Part shown: piece by piece, positions 47,257-55,498 of the stretch
How the letters are laid out: each line of letters opens with the position of its first letter
How positions within the stretch are numbered: position 1 is the stretch's first letter
DNA from: Clostridium sp. CMCC3677
GTDB lineage: Bacteria > Bacillota > Clostridia > Clostridiales > Clostridiaceae
Direction of reading: 5' to 3'
DNA: 64,000 nt
NCBI RefSeq assembly: GCF_023845585.1
Contig: NZ_JAMQHS010000008.1
Span: 124,001 to 188,000, forward strand
The notes under the pieces: model-generated
Database searches by the model: none
The model's input: the letters and a program-made list of their open reading frames with translations, nothing else
Told to the model about the DNA's origin: nothing
Position numbers and translations under genes: made by a program

Positions 47257-47913
47257 ATGATGAATGGTAAAGAGATAATTGCAAGAAGAATCGCAAAAGA
47301 GTTTAAAGAAGGAATGGTTGCTAATTTAGGATTTGGTATACCTAATATGGCTGCAAACTATTTGCCAGAAGGAATGGAAATAATACTACAATGTGAAAAT
47401 GGTGCATTGAAGTTTGGTGCAACTCCAAGCATAGGTGAAGCTGATCCTGACTTAGCCAATTCTGGTGGAGCTCCAATTACTTTATTGCCAGGAGCATCAA
47501 CATTTGAAATGGATCTATCTTTTGCAATAATAAGAGGTGGACATGTTGATATAACTGCACTAGGCGCTTTAGAGGTCGATGAAGAAGGAAATATTGCAAA
47601 TTGGAAGATACCAGGGATTTTTGCGCCAGGTATGGGTGGCGCAATGGACCTTTTAGTAGGAGCAAAATATGTAATAGCTGCTTTAAGTCATAATGATAAA
47701 AAAGGTAATCCAAAGGTGCTAAAGAAATGCACATTGCCTTTATCAGCTAAAAAGTGCGTTGATCTTATAATTACTGATAAAGGGGTTATGAAGGTTACAG
47801 ATAAAGGATTAGTATTAATGGAAGTGGCACCAGGTGTAACTGTTGATGAAGTAGTAAAGATCACTGATGCTGATTTACTAATAGCTGATGATGTTAATGA
47901 AATGGAAATATAA
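47257..47913 (+). CDS. ctfB: Acetate/butyrate-acetoacetate CoA-transferase subunit B
   Basis: 218-aa beta subunit, AtoA-like. The catalytic Glu that carries CoA is in ILQCENGALKFG (~47-56, CENG). Other marks: GFGIPNMAANYLP, GGHVDITALGALEVDEEGN and IPGIFAPGMGGAMDLL. RBS GGGGTGAG. Two ATGs (47257, 47260) are both possible. No adc or ald gene follows; the next feature is an IS3 remnant 34 bp away. Confidence 0.93.
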   Translation: MMNGKEIIARRIAKEFKEGMVANLGFGIPNMAANYLPEGMEIILQCENGALKFGATPSIGEADPDLANSGGAPITLLPGASTFEMDLSFAIIRGGHVDITALGALEVDEEGNIANWKIPGIFAPGMGGAMDLLVGAKYVIAALSHNDKKGNPKVLKKCTLPLSAKKCVDLIITDKGVMKVTDKGLVLMEVAPGVTVDEVVKITDADLLIADDVNEMEI

Positions 47914-47947
47914 TATGATTATATACAAGATGAAGAATTTTTAAATC

Positions 47948-48220
47948 TGAACTGACCCCTGTCAAGTAGACAGGGTAAATAATAAAAAATTATGCTACTA
48001 AAGTATGACTTCGATATTCTATTGGAGTCATACTTTTTAACTTTTTCTGTAATCTTTTTGTATTATAAAAATCTATATATTCATCAATAGCTTGTTCAAG
48101 TTCTTCATATGTATCGAATTTTCTTAGGTAATACATTTCAGATTTAAGTGTACCCCAAAATCCTTCCATCGGACCATTATCTATGCAACGACCAACCCTA
48201 GACATACTTTGAGTTGCATT
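47948..48220 (-). pseudogene. IS3-family OrfB 3' fragment, copy 2
   Basis: Minus-strand frame from ~48220 (SNATQSMSRVGRCIDNGPME...) through FWGTLKSEMYYL, the integrase catalytic Glu in GPMEGFWG, and DTYEELEQAIDEYIDFYNTKRLQ to the stop at 47990, then the terminal sequence to 47948. The N-terminal two thirds of OrfB and all of OrfA are missing. Same orientation and same end as copy 1, on the other side of ctfAB. Confidence 0.85.
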
Positions 48221-48359
48221 TGAAAGTGATAAGAAATATATTTATTGATTAATTTGTAAACTAAATTTGATTTAGTAAACATAGTATGATAATCTAATAA
48301 CTGCATTAAATGATAAATTATTGAATAACATGCTGATGTTACAAAAATGGAGGGGTAAA
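48221..48359. other. Leader of the DUF1266 gene
   Basis: AT-rich; a short ACTAAAT/ATTTAGT palindrome near 48260. No gene or clear promoter singled out. Confidence 0.3.
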
Positions 48360-49115
48360 ATGGATGGAATAATAATTATTGGAATAATACTTTATATTTT
48401 ATATATAGTGTTTTTCGGTAGAGATAAAGGATTGGATATATATAAAGAAATGACAACTCCTACAATGAAATTTATAGGGGCTGCTGGTTATAATACATAT
48501 GCAAATGCAGATTGCAATGGAGTTGATATAGGTGGGATGTATGTATGTTTATGGGCTAAAAAACATATGAAAAAACTATTAAAAAGTGGTTGGAATATAA
48601 AAAATAGAGATGATTTAGAATCTACAATTGCATGGCTTTTTAATGAAGGTCATAATGAAGAATGTATGGAACTTATGAAAATATATAAGGAAAATCCTGA
48701 GTCAAATCGTATAAAAAAGAAACAGAAAGAGCTGTTTGATACATTATGTTCAGAATATGAAAATCAGGGAATATTAGCCTGGGATATATGCAGAATATGT
48801 AATCTTGCAGGATGGGGATTCCTATCAGGATATATATCATATCAAGAAGCAATAAAAGTAAGTGTTGATGCGTGCAAAGTATTACAGGCAAATTACACAT
48901 CATGGGATCATATGATGAACAGTTATTTTTGTGGATTAGCTTTTTGGAATGGGCCAGCACAATCATCGCCAAAAAGCAGAGCTCAAAGCTATAATTTAAC
49001 TAAACAAAGTAAAGATAGTATTTATAATATCCCATGGGATACAGATCTAGATGCAAAAGATTTTATAATGCCAAGAAAAAATGAAAGAAAAAATGTAAAA
49101 TTGCTAGAATTATAA
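48360..49115 (+). CDS. DUF1266 domain protein with N-terminal membrane helix
   Basis: 251 aa. One membrane anchor (~3-19), then a cytosolic or external domain. The DUF1266 core is ILAWDICRICNLAGWGFLSGYISYQEA...SWDHMMNSYFCGLAFWNG, in pieces at ~143-215. Function unknown. Start ATG 48360 is set by ATGGAGGGG just before it; the frame from 48321 has no RBS. No clear neighbours. Confidence 0.82.
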   Translation: MDGIIIIGIILYILYIVFFGRDKGLDIYKEMTTPTMKFIGAAGYNTYANADCNGVDIGGMYVCLWAKKHMKKLLKSGWNIKNRDDLESTIAWLFNEGHNEECMELMKIYKENPESNRIKKKQKELFDTLCSEYENQGILAWDICRICNLAGWGFLSGYISYQEAIKVSVDACKVLQANYTSWDHMMNSYFCGLAFWNGPAQSSPKSRAQSYNLTKQSKDSIYNIPWDTDLDAKDFIMPRKNERKNVKLLEL

Positions 49116-49290
49116 ATTTTATTTTTAGTAAAAATACTATAAATGCTAGTGTGATAAACATATTTTTATGATAAATTTAATATGAAAATAACTTCTTGTT
49201 GCTAATAATCAAGATAATGAATTATTACAAAAGAGGTTATTTTTTATTTTAGAGCCATAAATTCATTATAGAATTCCTCTTTAAGTTTCA

Positions 49291-49977
49291 TTAATACTTT
49301 AAAGCTTTATATCGAATAGAAGGACGTCCACCTGTTTTATAATCTACATCGCTAGAGATTTCTTTACATTCTATTAGATAATTCATATAACGTCTTATAG
49401 TAACCTTAGATAAATTAATTGCAGAGGATATTTCCTCACTTGTCAAATAGCGAAATTTATTTGAAATCATATAGTCTCTTATTAAGTTTAATGTTTCCTT
49501 TTGAAGTCCTTTTGACAGGTTATCATCATTTGTTTTAAAAGGTTTTGAGTTTGAACTTATAAGTTCATCAATGGAAGACTGATTAAGTTTTTTTTGCTTA
49601 GTTATCATTTCGTATTTCATAATAAATTTATTTATGGCACTTTGAAAGCGTTCATATTTGAAAGGTTTGATCAAATAATCAAGAATGCCAAGCTTTAAAG
49701 CTTTATCAATATTAGCAATGTCATTAGCAGCTGTTACCATGATTACATCTGTGCTATAGTTATTATTTCTTATTATTTCTAAAAGTTTCATACCAGAAAT
49801 ATTAGGCATGTACAAATCTAAAATAACTAGATCTACGCTATTAGACTCTAGATATTTTAATGCATCAGCCCCATTAGTAAATGTAGCACAAACAATTATT
49901 TTTTTAGTTTTTAGAATATAATTTTTATTAATTTCTGTTACCATTAGATCATCCTCAACAATTATTGCTTTTAACAT
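49291..49977 (-). CDS. CitB/DcuR-type response regulator
   Basis: 228 aa. Receiver domain (~1-120) with phospho-acceptor Asp54 in VILDLYMP and Lys in LIKPFKYERF; C-terminal winged HTH (LTSEEISSAINLSKVTIRRYMNYL, ~180-205). Works with the histidine kinase encoded 9 bp upstream. The divergent malic enzyme and transporter are the likely targets, as with MalR/DcuR systems sensing C4-dicarboxylates. Confidence 0.92.
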   Translation of the reverse strand: MLKAIIVEDDLMVTEINKNYILKTKKIIVCATFTNGADALKYLESNSVDLVILDLYMPNISGMKLLEIIRNNNYSTDVIMVTAANDIANIDKALKLGILDYLIKPFKYERFQSAINKFIMKYEMITKQKKLNQSSIDELISSNSKPFKTNDDNLSKGLQKETLNLIRDYMISNKFRYLTSEEISSAINLSKVTIRRYMNYLIECKEISSDVDYKTGGRPSIRYKALKY

Positions 49978-49986
49978 AATAAAATC

Positions 49987-51600
49987 CTAACCTTTCATAT
50001 AATTTCTTTTTTTATTTATCATTATTGTAATTGAAGTACCAACATCTAATTCAGATTCAACATCGATAGTTCCATTACAACTTTCAACAATATTATATAC
50101 AAGATTTAAACCAATTCCACGATCATTTCCTTTTCTTGAAAATCCTCTTTTAAATATATGTTTTATATCGTCTTGTGAAATTCCAGTACCTGTATCATCT
50201 ACAATAATAGTAAGACATTTGTCATCGCTATGTATATAAAGAGTTACTTCTCTTATAGAATACTTATTGTTTAATGCATCAAAAGAATTTTCTAAAAGAT
50301 TACCAATTATAGTAACTAAGTTATTTGTTGAGACAAATTTATTGTGACTATCAAGGAAGCTTGTAGACTGAAGCTTAAAATCTATGTTTAATTCCTTTGC
50401 TCTGTTTACTTTTCCTATTATTAAAGCTGCTAAAGTACGATTTTTAATTTGAGAGATTATAAAGCTATAGTTTTTTTTATGATCTTCAGTAATGCAGCTT
50501 ATGTAATCAATAGCTTTATCTGTATCTCCAATTTGAAGAAGACCTAATATTATGTGAAGCTTGTTCATCTGTTCATGTATATTTGCACGTAAAGCCTTTA
50601 TAATATGATTTACACCTGTAAGTTCTTCTGCTAATTTTTTTACTTCAGTTTTATCTCTGAATATTGAAACTGAACCAATGAGATTTTGCTTATTATAAAT
50701 AGGTATTCTACTTGTAAGTATAGTCGTATCATTTATATTAATTTCTTTATTATATTCATAATTACTCATAACAGTATTATTAATTAAATTAGAGCTTATA
50801 AATTTATCTATCAATTCATCAATAGAAGTATTATTTTCTTGGATTCTGAGCATATTGATAGCGGCATTATTGTATAATATACATTTTCCAGTATGATTTA
50901 CAGCTATTATACCTTCATCAAGGGAATCAAGTACTTCTTTTTTGTGTAAATACATTTCTGTAAATGTTACAGGTTCATATCCAAGTAGAGTCTTTTTAAT
51001 ACTTTTTGATATGACAAATGAAAGAATCAAACCTATTATAGCTGATATTATAAATAAAAATAAGGAGTGAAATATTATTTTAGATCGTATATCACTTATG
51101 GAAGCAGAATATGAGCTTACCATAACAAAGCCTATAATATTATTACTGTAATCCTTTATTGAAGAAAAAGCACGTCTTTGCTTTGAATGACTTCCTATGG
51201 TTTCAGTTATATAATTGTTAGATCCTTCAAGAATTGGATATTCATCTCTACCTAAGAAGGGTTTTCCTATTAGAGTATGATCAGGATGATATAAGCGAAT
51301 ATCATCTTTATTTGTTATTACAATAAAATCTATTTTAGGAATTAAAGTAGTTAATGTATCTAAATAATCATTAATATGTTCATCTGGCATATTAGATAAT
51401 GCAAGCTTTTTTATTTGTTTATCATCAGAAAGAAACTGTGCATAGTGAGAAATATTTTCATCAATTTCTGTATTTAAATCATTTATATCCTTAAATGCAT
51501 TATAGCTTACTGTAAATGTCAGAATTATAAAAATTAATATGAAATAGGACATAAGTATTTTGTTCATTACTGACATAGACTTTAATCTTTTTTTAAACAT
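49987..51600 (-). CDS. CitA/DcuS-type sensor histidine kinase
   Basis: 537 aa. Membrane helix (~12-34), extracytoplasmic PAS-like sensor (~36-178), membrane helix (~180-202), cytosolic PAS (~220-320), a SpoOB-type phosphoacceptor in LRANIHEQMNKLHIILGLLQIG (within ~340-362) and a C-terminal ATPase domain with NLLENSFDAL, DDTGTGIS and GIGLNLVYNIV. The sensor family detects external citrate, malate or fumarate. Divergent by ~245 bp from malic enzyme. Confidence 0.92.
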   Translation of the reverse strand: MFKKRLKSMSVMNKILMSYFILIFIILTFTVSYNAFKDINDLNTEIDENISHYAQFLSDDKQIKKLALSNMPDEHINDYLDTLTTLIPKIDFIVITNKDDIRLYHPDHTLIGKPFLGRDEYPILEGSNNYITETIGSHSKQRRAFSSIKDYSNNIIGFVMVSSYSASISDIRSKIIFHSLFLFIISAIIGLILSFVISKSIKKTLLGYEPVTFTEMYLHKKEVLDSLDEGIIAVNHTGKCILYNNAAINMLRIQENNTSIDELIDKFISSNLINNTVMSNYEYNKEININDTTILTSRIPIYNKQNLIGSVSIFRDKTEVKKLAEELTGVNHIIKALRANIHEQMNKLHIILGLLQIGDTDKAIDYISCITEDHKKNYSFIISQIKNRTLAALIIGKVNRAKELNIDFKLQSTSFLDSHNKFVSTNNLVTIIGNLLENSFDALNNKYSIREVTLYIHSDDKCLTIIVDDTGTGISQDDIKHIFKRGFSRKGNDRGIGLNLVYNIVESCNGTIDVESELDVGTSITIMINKKRNYMKG

Positions 51601-51785
51601 AATATATATACTCCTTATCTCTTTTTTTATTCCATAACATAGTATTAATACACATAATTCATAAAATAGATATAATTACTATTTGATAATTCAATTATAT
51701 ATTAAAATTCAGAAGTTTTGATTTTTTTTACTTACAAAAGGTTTTATAGTTACTAAATATTTAAATTTTATACAATTGGAGTTAA

Positions 51786-51799
51786 AGTAAACGTATACA
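51786..51799. promoter_or_regulatory. cre-like site before malic enzyme
   Basis: AGTAAACGTATACA fits the CcpA consensus TGNAANCGNWNNCW except for its first two bases, where AG stands for TG at the T. It lies 46 bp before the start codon, so carbon catabolite control is plausible. Confidence 0.45.
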
Positions 51800-51844
51800 G
51801 AAAAAGAGGATGTATAAAATTATAGGTAAAGAGGGGTTTTTAAT

Positions 51845-53017
51845 ATGGATTATAGCAAAATGGCTTTAGAAATGCATGAAATAAATAAAGGAAAGGTTTC
51901 AGTTAAATCAAAAGTAACAATAAAGACAAAAGAGGATTTAAGTGTTGCCTATACACCAGGAGTAGCTGAACCTTGTAGAAAAATCAGAGATAACAAAGAA
52001 GATGTGTACAGATATACAGCAAAGGGAAATTTAGTTGCAGTAGTATCTGATGGAACAGCAGTATTAGGTCTTGGAGATATTGGACCGGAAGCGGCAATGC
52101 CTGTTATGGAGGGAAAGGCTATTTTATTTAAGGAATTTGCAGGCATAGATGCATTTCCAATATGCTTAGATACAAAAGATCCAGATGAAATTGTGGAAAC
52201 AGTTAAGCGTATAGCTCCAACATTTGGAGGAATTAATTTAGAGGATATATCAGCTCCAAGATGTTTTGAAATAGAGAAAAGATTAAAAGAAGAATTAGAC
52301 ATACCTGTATTTCATGATGATCAGCATGGAACAGCAATTGTAGTTTCAGCAGGAGTATTAAATGCATTAAAGGTTGTAGGTAAAAAAATATCAGAGGTTA
52401 AAGTTGTTATAAATGGAGCAGGATCAGCAGGAATATCTATATGTAAGTTATTATTACAGCTTGGAGTAGGAGATGTAGTATTAGTTGATTTAAAGGGTGC
52501 ACTTGCTCTAGGTGAAGAATGGATGAATAAAGCTCAAAAAGAGATGGCAGAAGTTACAAATAAACAAAAACAAAGAGGAGACTTAAAAGAAATTATTAAG
52601 GATAAAGATGTATTCATAGGAGTATCAGCACCTAATATTTTAAGTGCAGAAATGGTTTCTACAATGGCTAAAGATTCTATTGTATTTGCTATGGCTAACC
52701 CTATTCCAGAAATAATGCCTGATGAAGCTAAGAAAGGAAATGTAAGGGTAATTGCAACAGGACGTTCAGATTTTCCAAATCAAATAAATAATTTATTAGT
52801 ATTCCCAGGAATATTTAAAGGAGCTCTTGATGCTAGAGCTACAGATATAACAGAAGAAATGAAGATAGCGGCAGTTAAAGCTATTGCAGGCATAATAAAA
52901 GATGAAGAGTTAAACGAGGAATATATTATTCCAGATGCATTTGATACTAGAGTAGTTAAGGAAGTTTCAAATGCTGTAGCAAAAAAAGCAAGAGAAATAG
53001 GGGTTTCTAAGCTATAA
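51845..53017 (+). CDS. NAD(P)-dependent malic enzyme (malate to pyruvate + CO2)
   Basis: 390-aa short-form malic enzyme. Malic N-domain with SVAYTPGVAEPC (~35-46), Tyr/Lys region YTAKGNLVAVVSDGTAVLGLGDIGP split near 55-80, metal site DDQHGTAI (~155) and NAD-fold INGAGSAGISICKLL (~190). Cytosolic; turns malate into pyruvate and reduced cofactor. Placed divergent to a C4-dicarboxylate-type two-component system and before a KdgT-family permease. RBS AGAGGGG. Confidence 0.94.
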   Translation: MDYSKMALEMHEINKGKVSVKSKVTIKTKEDLSVAYTPGVAEPCRKIRDNKEDVYRYTAKGNLVAVVSDGTAVLGLGDIGPEAAMPVMEGKAILFKEFAGIDAFPICLDTKDPDEIVETVKRIAPTFGGINLEDISAPRCFEIEKRLKEELDIPVFHDDQHGTAIVVSAGVLNALKVVGKKISEVKVVINGAGSAGISICKLLLQLGVGDVVLVDLKGALALGEEWMNKAQKEMAEVTNKQKQRGDLKEIIKDKDVFIGVSAPNILSAEMVSTMAKDSIVFAMANPIPEIMPDEAKKGNVRVIATGRSDFPNQINNLLVFPGIFKGALDARATDITEEMKIAAVKAIAGIIKDEELNEEYIIPDAFDTRVVKEVSNAVAKKAREIGVSKL

Positions 53018-53161
53018 AAATATTATTTTAGATTATAGCTTAAAATTTAAAAGTTTAATTGGTATAAAGACTGATTCATTAAAACATAGAAAAAGTTTTA
53101 ATAAATCTTAAATAAACTTATGTGAAAAGTTAAATAAAAGGAGAATTTAGGAGGTTTGATT

Positions 53162-54133
53162 ATGCAAGTTCCAATAAAGAAAACACTAGATAAAATTCCA
53201 GGCGGTATGATGATCGTTCCACTTTTTTTAGGGGTATTAGTTAATACATTTTGTCCACAAGTTTTAAAAATTGGAGGTTTTACTACAGCATTATTTGATT
53301 CAAAAGCATCCTCAACAATATTAGCATGTTTTATGTTTTTTATAGGTTCACAAATTAATTTTAAATTGGCACCAAAGGCGTTAAAAAAAGGTGCTTTGTT
53401 GATACTTGGAAAATTTATAGTTGGAGCAGGCATTGGTATAGCAGTAGGAAAAATATTTGGACCAGCTGGGGTATTGGGTTTATCACCACTAGCAGTTCTT
53501 TCAGCATTAACAAATTGTAATGGTGGGTTATATGCGTCTCTTGCATCACAATATGGAGATGAAACTGATGTGGGCGCTTATGCATTATTATCATTGAAAG
53601 ATGGTCCATTTTTTACATTAGTTGCTTTAGGTGCATCAGGTCTTGCACAAATTCCTCTTATGTCTCTTGTTGCAACATTGCTTCCAATATTAATAGGAAT
53701 GATTTTAGGAAACCTTGATCCAGATATGAGAAAATTTCTTGGAAGTAGTAAGTTATTACTTATACCATTTTTTTCATTTCCTTTAGGAGCAGGAATGAAT
53801 TTATCAACAATAATTACTGCAGGAGGTCCAGGAATATTATTAGGTATAATAGCTTCATTTACAGGAATCGGTGGTTATATATTATTAAGAATGTTTAAGG
53901 AAAAACCATTAATAGGATTAGCAACAGGATCAACAGCAGGAAATGCAGTAGCTACACCAGCAGCTGTTGTTGCATTAGATCCAACACTTGCTGTTGTTGC
54001 CACAGCAGCTACAGCACAAGTTGCAGCTTCATGCGTAGTATCAGCAATGATATGTCCAATAGTTGTTTCTTATATGGTTAAGAGATTTGATAATAAGAAT
54101 GTGATTATTAAAAAACAACAAGTGACAGAATGA
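53162..54133 (+). CDS. KdgT family (2-keto-3-deoxygluconate permease-like) transporter
   Basis: 323-aa membrane transporter with about ten helices. KdgT marks: KIPGGMMIVPLFLGVLVNTFCP (in ~10-32), ALTNCNGGLYASLASQYG (~115-132), ALLSLKDGPFFTL and ATPAAVVALDP. The family imports 2-keto-3-deoxygluconate by proton symport. Here it lies after malic enzyme and near a dicarboxylate-type sensor, so a malate-like substrate is possible; no KDG kinase or aldolase is nearby. Start ATG 53162 after TTAGGAGGTTTG. Confidence 0.87.
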   Translation: MQVPIKKTLDKIPGGMMIVPLFLGVLVNTFCPQVLKIGGFTTALFDSKASSTILACFMFFIGSQINFKLAPKALKKGALLILGKFIVGAGIGIAVGKIFGPAGVLGLSPLAVLSALTNCNGGLYASLASQYGDETDVGAYALLSLKDGPFFTLVALGASGLAQIPLMSLVATLLPILIGMILGNLDPDMRKFLGSSKLLLIPFFSFPLGAGMNLSTIITAGGPGILLGIIASFTGIGGYILLRMFKEKPLIGLATGSTAGNAVATPAAVVALDPTLAVVATAATAQVAASCVVSAMICPIVVSYMVKRFDNKNVIIKKQQVTE

Positions 54134-54299
54134 TAAATTTCATAGTGTGTTTTTACTTGCGATAAAGTTTATTGCGGTAATAAATAAGTAAAGTAATGCA
54201 AATGGTGAATTTTAAATGCACTTAATAAGCCTATTTAATATATTCCATAATTAGGAATGAAATTTTAATTCATGAAAATGATTTTGAGTTCTTTCATTG

Positions 54300-54337
54300 A
54301 TGGAAACGTTGACAAATAGAAAAATATATGTTAAGAT
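54300..54337 (+). promoter_or_regulatory. Promoter with overlapping cre site (beta-glucoside operon 2)
   Basis: TTGACA (54309-54314), 17-bp spacer, TAAGAT (54332-54337). ATGGAAACGTTGACA (54300-54314) matches the CcpA consensus WTGNAANCGNWNNCW at every position and covers the -35, so CcpA would block RNA polymerase. Confidence 0.85.
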
Positions 54338-54358
54338 GACAATATATTAAGAGGAACA

Positions 54359-54451
54359 GGGTAGTAATTGTTTAAGTGCAAGCTAAGCCTATTCATTAAT
54401 ATGCAGGGGAGGATTATATTCTCTTTTGCATTATAATGAATGGGCTTTTTC
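54359..54451 (+). promoter_or_regulatory. RAT-like site and terminator (operon 2 leader)
   Basis: GGGTAGTAATTG...TGCAAGCTAAGCCT (54359-54390) resembles a RAT of a different specificity from operon 1. Its end overlaps a terminator stem AAGCCTATTCATTA / TAATGAATGGGCTT with T tail (54385-54451). Confidence 0.8.
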
Positions 54452-54518
54452 ATTTTTAGATAAAATTTAATTTATATAACTAAATTAAGCAAAACATCCT
54501 TGAAAGGGAGGAAAAGCT

Positions 54519-55367
54519 ATGGTTATTAATAGACTTTTGAATAATAATGTTGTAATTACAGTAGATTCTAATGGTGAAGAAATAATTGTTATGGGAAAAG
54601 GAATAGGATATCAAAAGTCCAAAGGCGATGCTATTGATGAAGAGAAGATAAATAAGGTATTTAGAATATCTAATAAAGAAATCTCAAATAAGTTTGAAGA
54701 GTTACTTAATAGCATACCAATACAATATATGAAGTTATGTGATGAAATTATTGAATATGCTCAAGATAAGTTAAATAAAAAATTGAATGAAAGAATTTAT
54801 ATTTCATTAAGTGATCATATATATACTGCAATTCAAAGAACTAAAAATGGGATTATAGTGAGAAATGCTCTTCTTTGGGAGATAAAACGTTTTTACATAG
54901 ATGAATTTGAAATTGGAATGAAAGCATTAGATATTATAAGAGAAAAGACAAAAGTCAAACTTCCAGATGATGAAGCAGGATTTATTGCTTTTCATATTGT
55001 AAGTGCACAGTTAAATGAAGAACAGCCTATGGTTCAAGGGATTACAAAGTTAATAAATGAAATACTTACCATAGTGAGAATTCATTTTGGAGTTCAATTT
55101 AAAGAGGAATCAGTATTTTATTATAGATTTATTACACATTTAAAGTTTTTTGCCCAACGTTTATTTTCAGATAATACATATAATGGAGATACAGATGAAG
55201 AACTTTTAAGCATAATAAAGAAAAAATATTCTAAGGAATTTGAATGTATCATTAAAATTAGAACTTTTATTCATAAAAAATATAACTATAATTTAACAGT
55301 TGATGAAATGATATATTTAACTATACATATTGCAAAGGTAATACAAGATTTAAAATTAAAAATATAG
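54519..55367 (+). CDS. BglG/LicT family transcriptional antiterminator (operon 2)
   Basis: 282 aa, CAT RNA-binding domain (~1-55, INRLLNNNVVITVDSNGEEIIVMGKGIGYQ) and two PRDs with SDHIYTAIQR, IAFHIVSAQ, THLKFF and LTIHIAKV His sites. Paralogue of the operon 1 antiterminator; its RAT sites differ in sequence, so the two are probably insulated. RBS AAGGGAGG. Confidence 0.93.
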   Translation: MVINRLLNNNVVITVDSNGEEIIVMGKGIGYQKSKGDAIDEEKINKVFRISNKEISNKFEELLNSIPIQYMKLCDEIIEYAQDKLNKKLNERIYISLSDHIYTAIQRTKNGIIVRNALLWEIKRFYIDEFEIGMKALDIIREKTKVKLPDDEAGFIAFHIVSAQLNEEQPMVQGITKLINEILTIVRIHFGVQFKEESVFYYRFITHLKFFAQRLFSDNTYNGDTDEELLSIIKKKYSKEFECIIKIRTFIHKKYNYNLTVDEMIYLTIHIAKVIQDLKLKI

Positions 55368-55423
55368 ATATTTATTATATAGTTTGAAAGGATGTGGTAT
55401 TTGTACAAATTAGCTTTTAAGTT

Positions 55424-55451
55424 GGATAGTAACATTAAGTTGGCTAAACCT
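55424..55451 (+). promoter_or_regulatory. RAT-like sequence before the operon 2 PTS gene, no terminator seen
   Basis: GGATAGTAACATTAAG-TTGGCTAAACCT has the RAT pattern and resembles the one at 54359, but no stem with T tail follows it. Perhaps a relic. Confidence 0.5.
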
Positions 55452-55498
55452 TCAAATTTCAATTAATAATTTTAAAAGAAAGATGGAGGAATAAAAAG

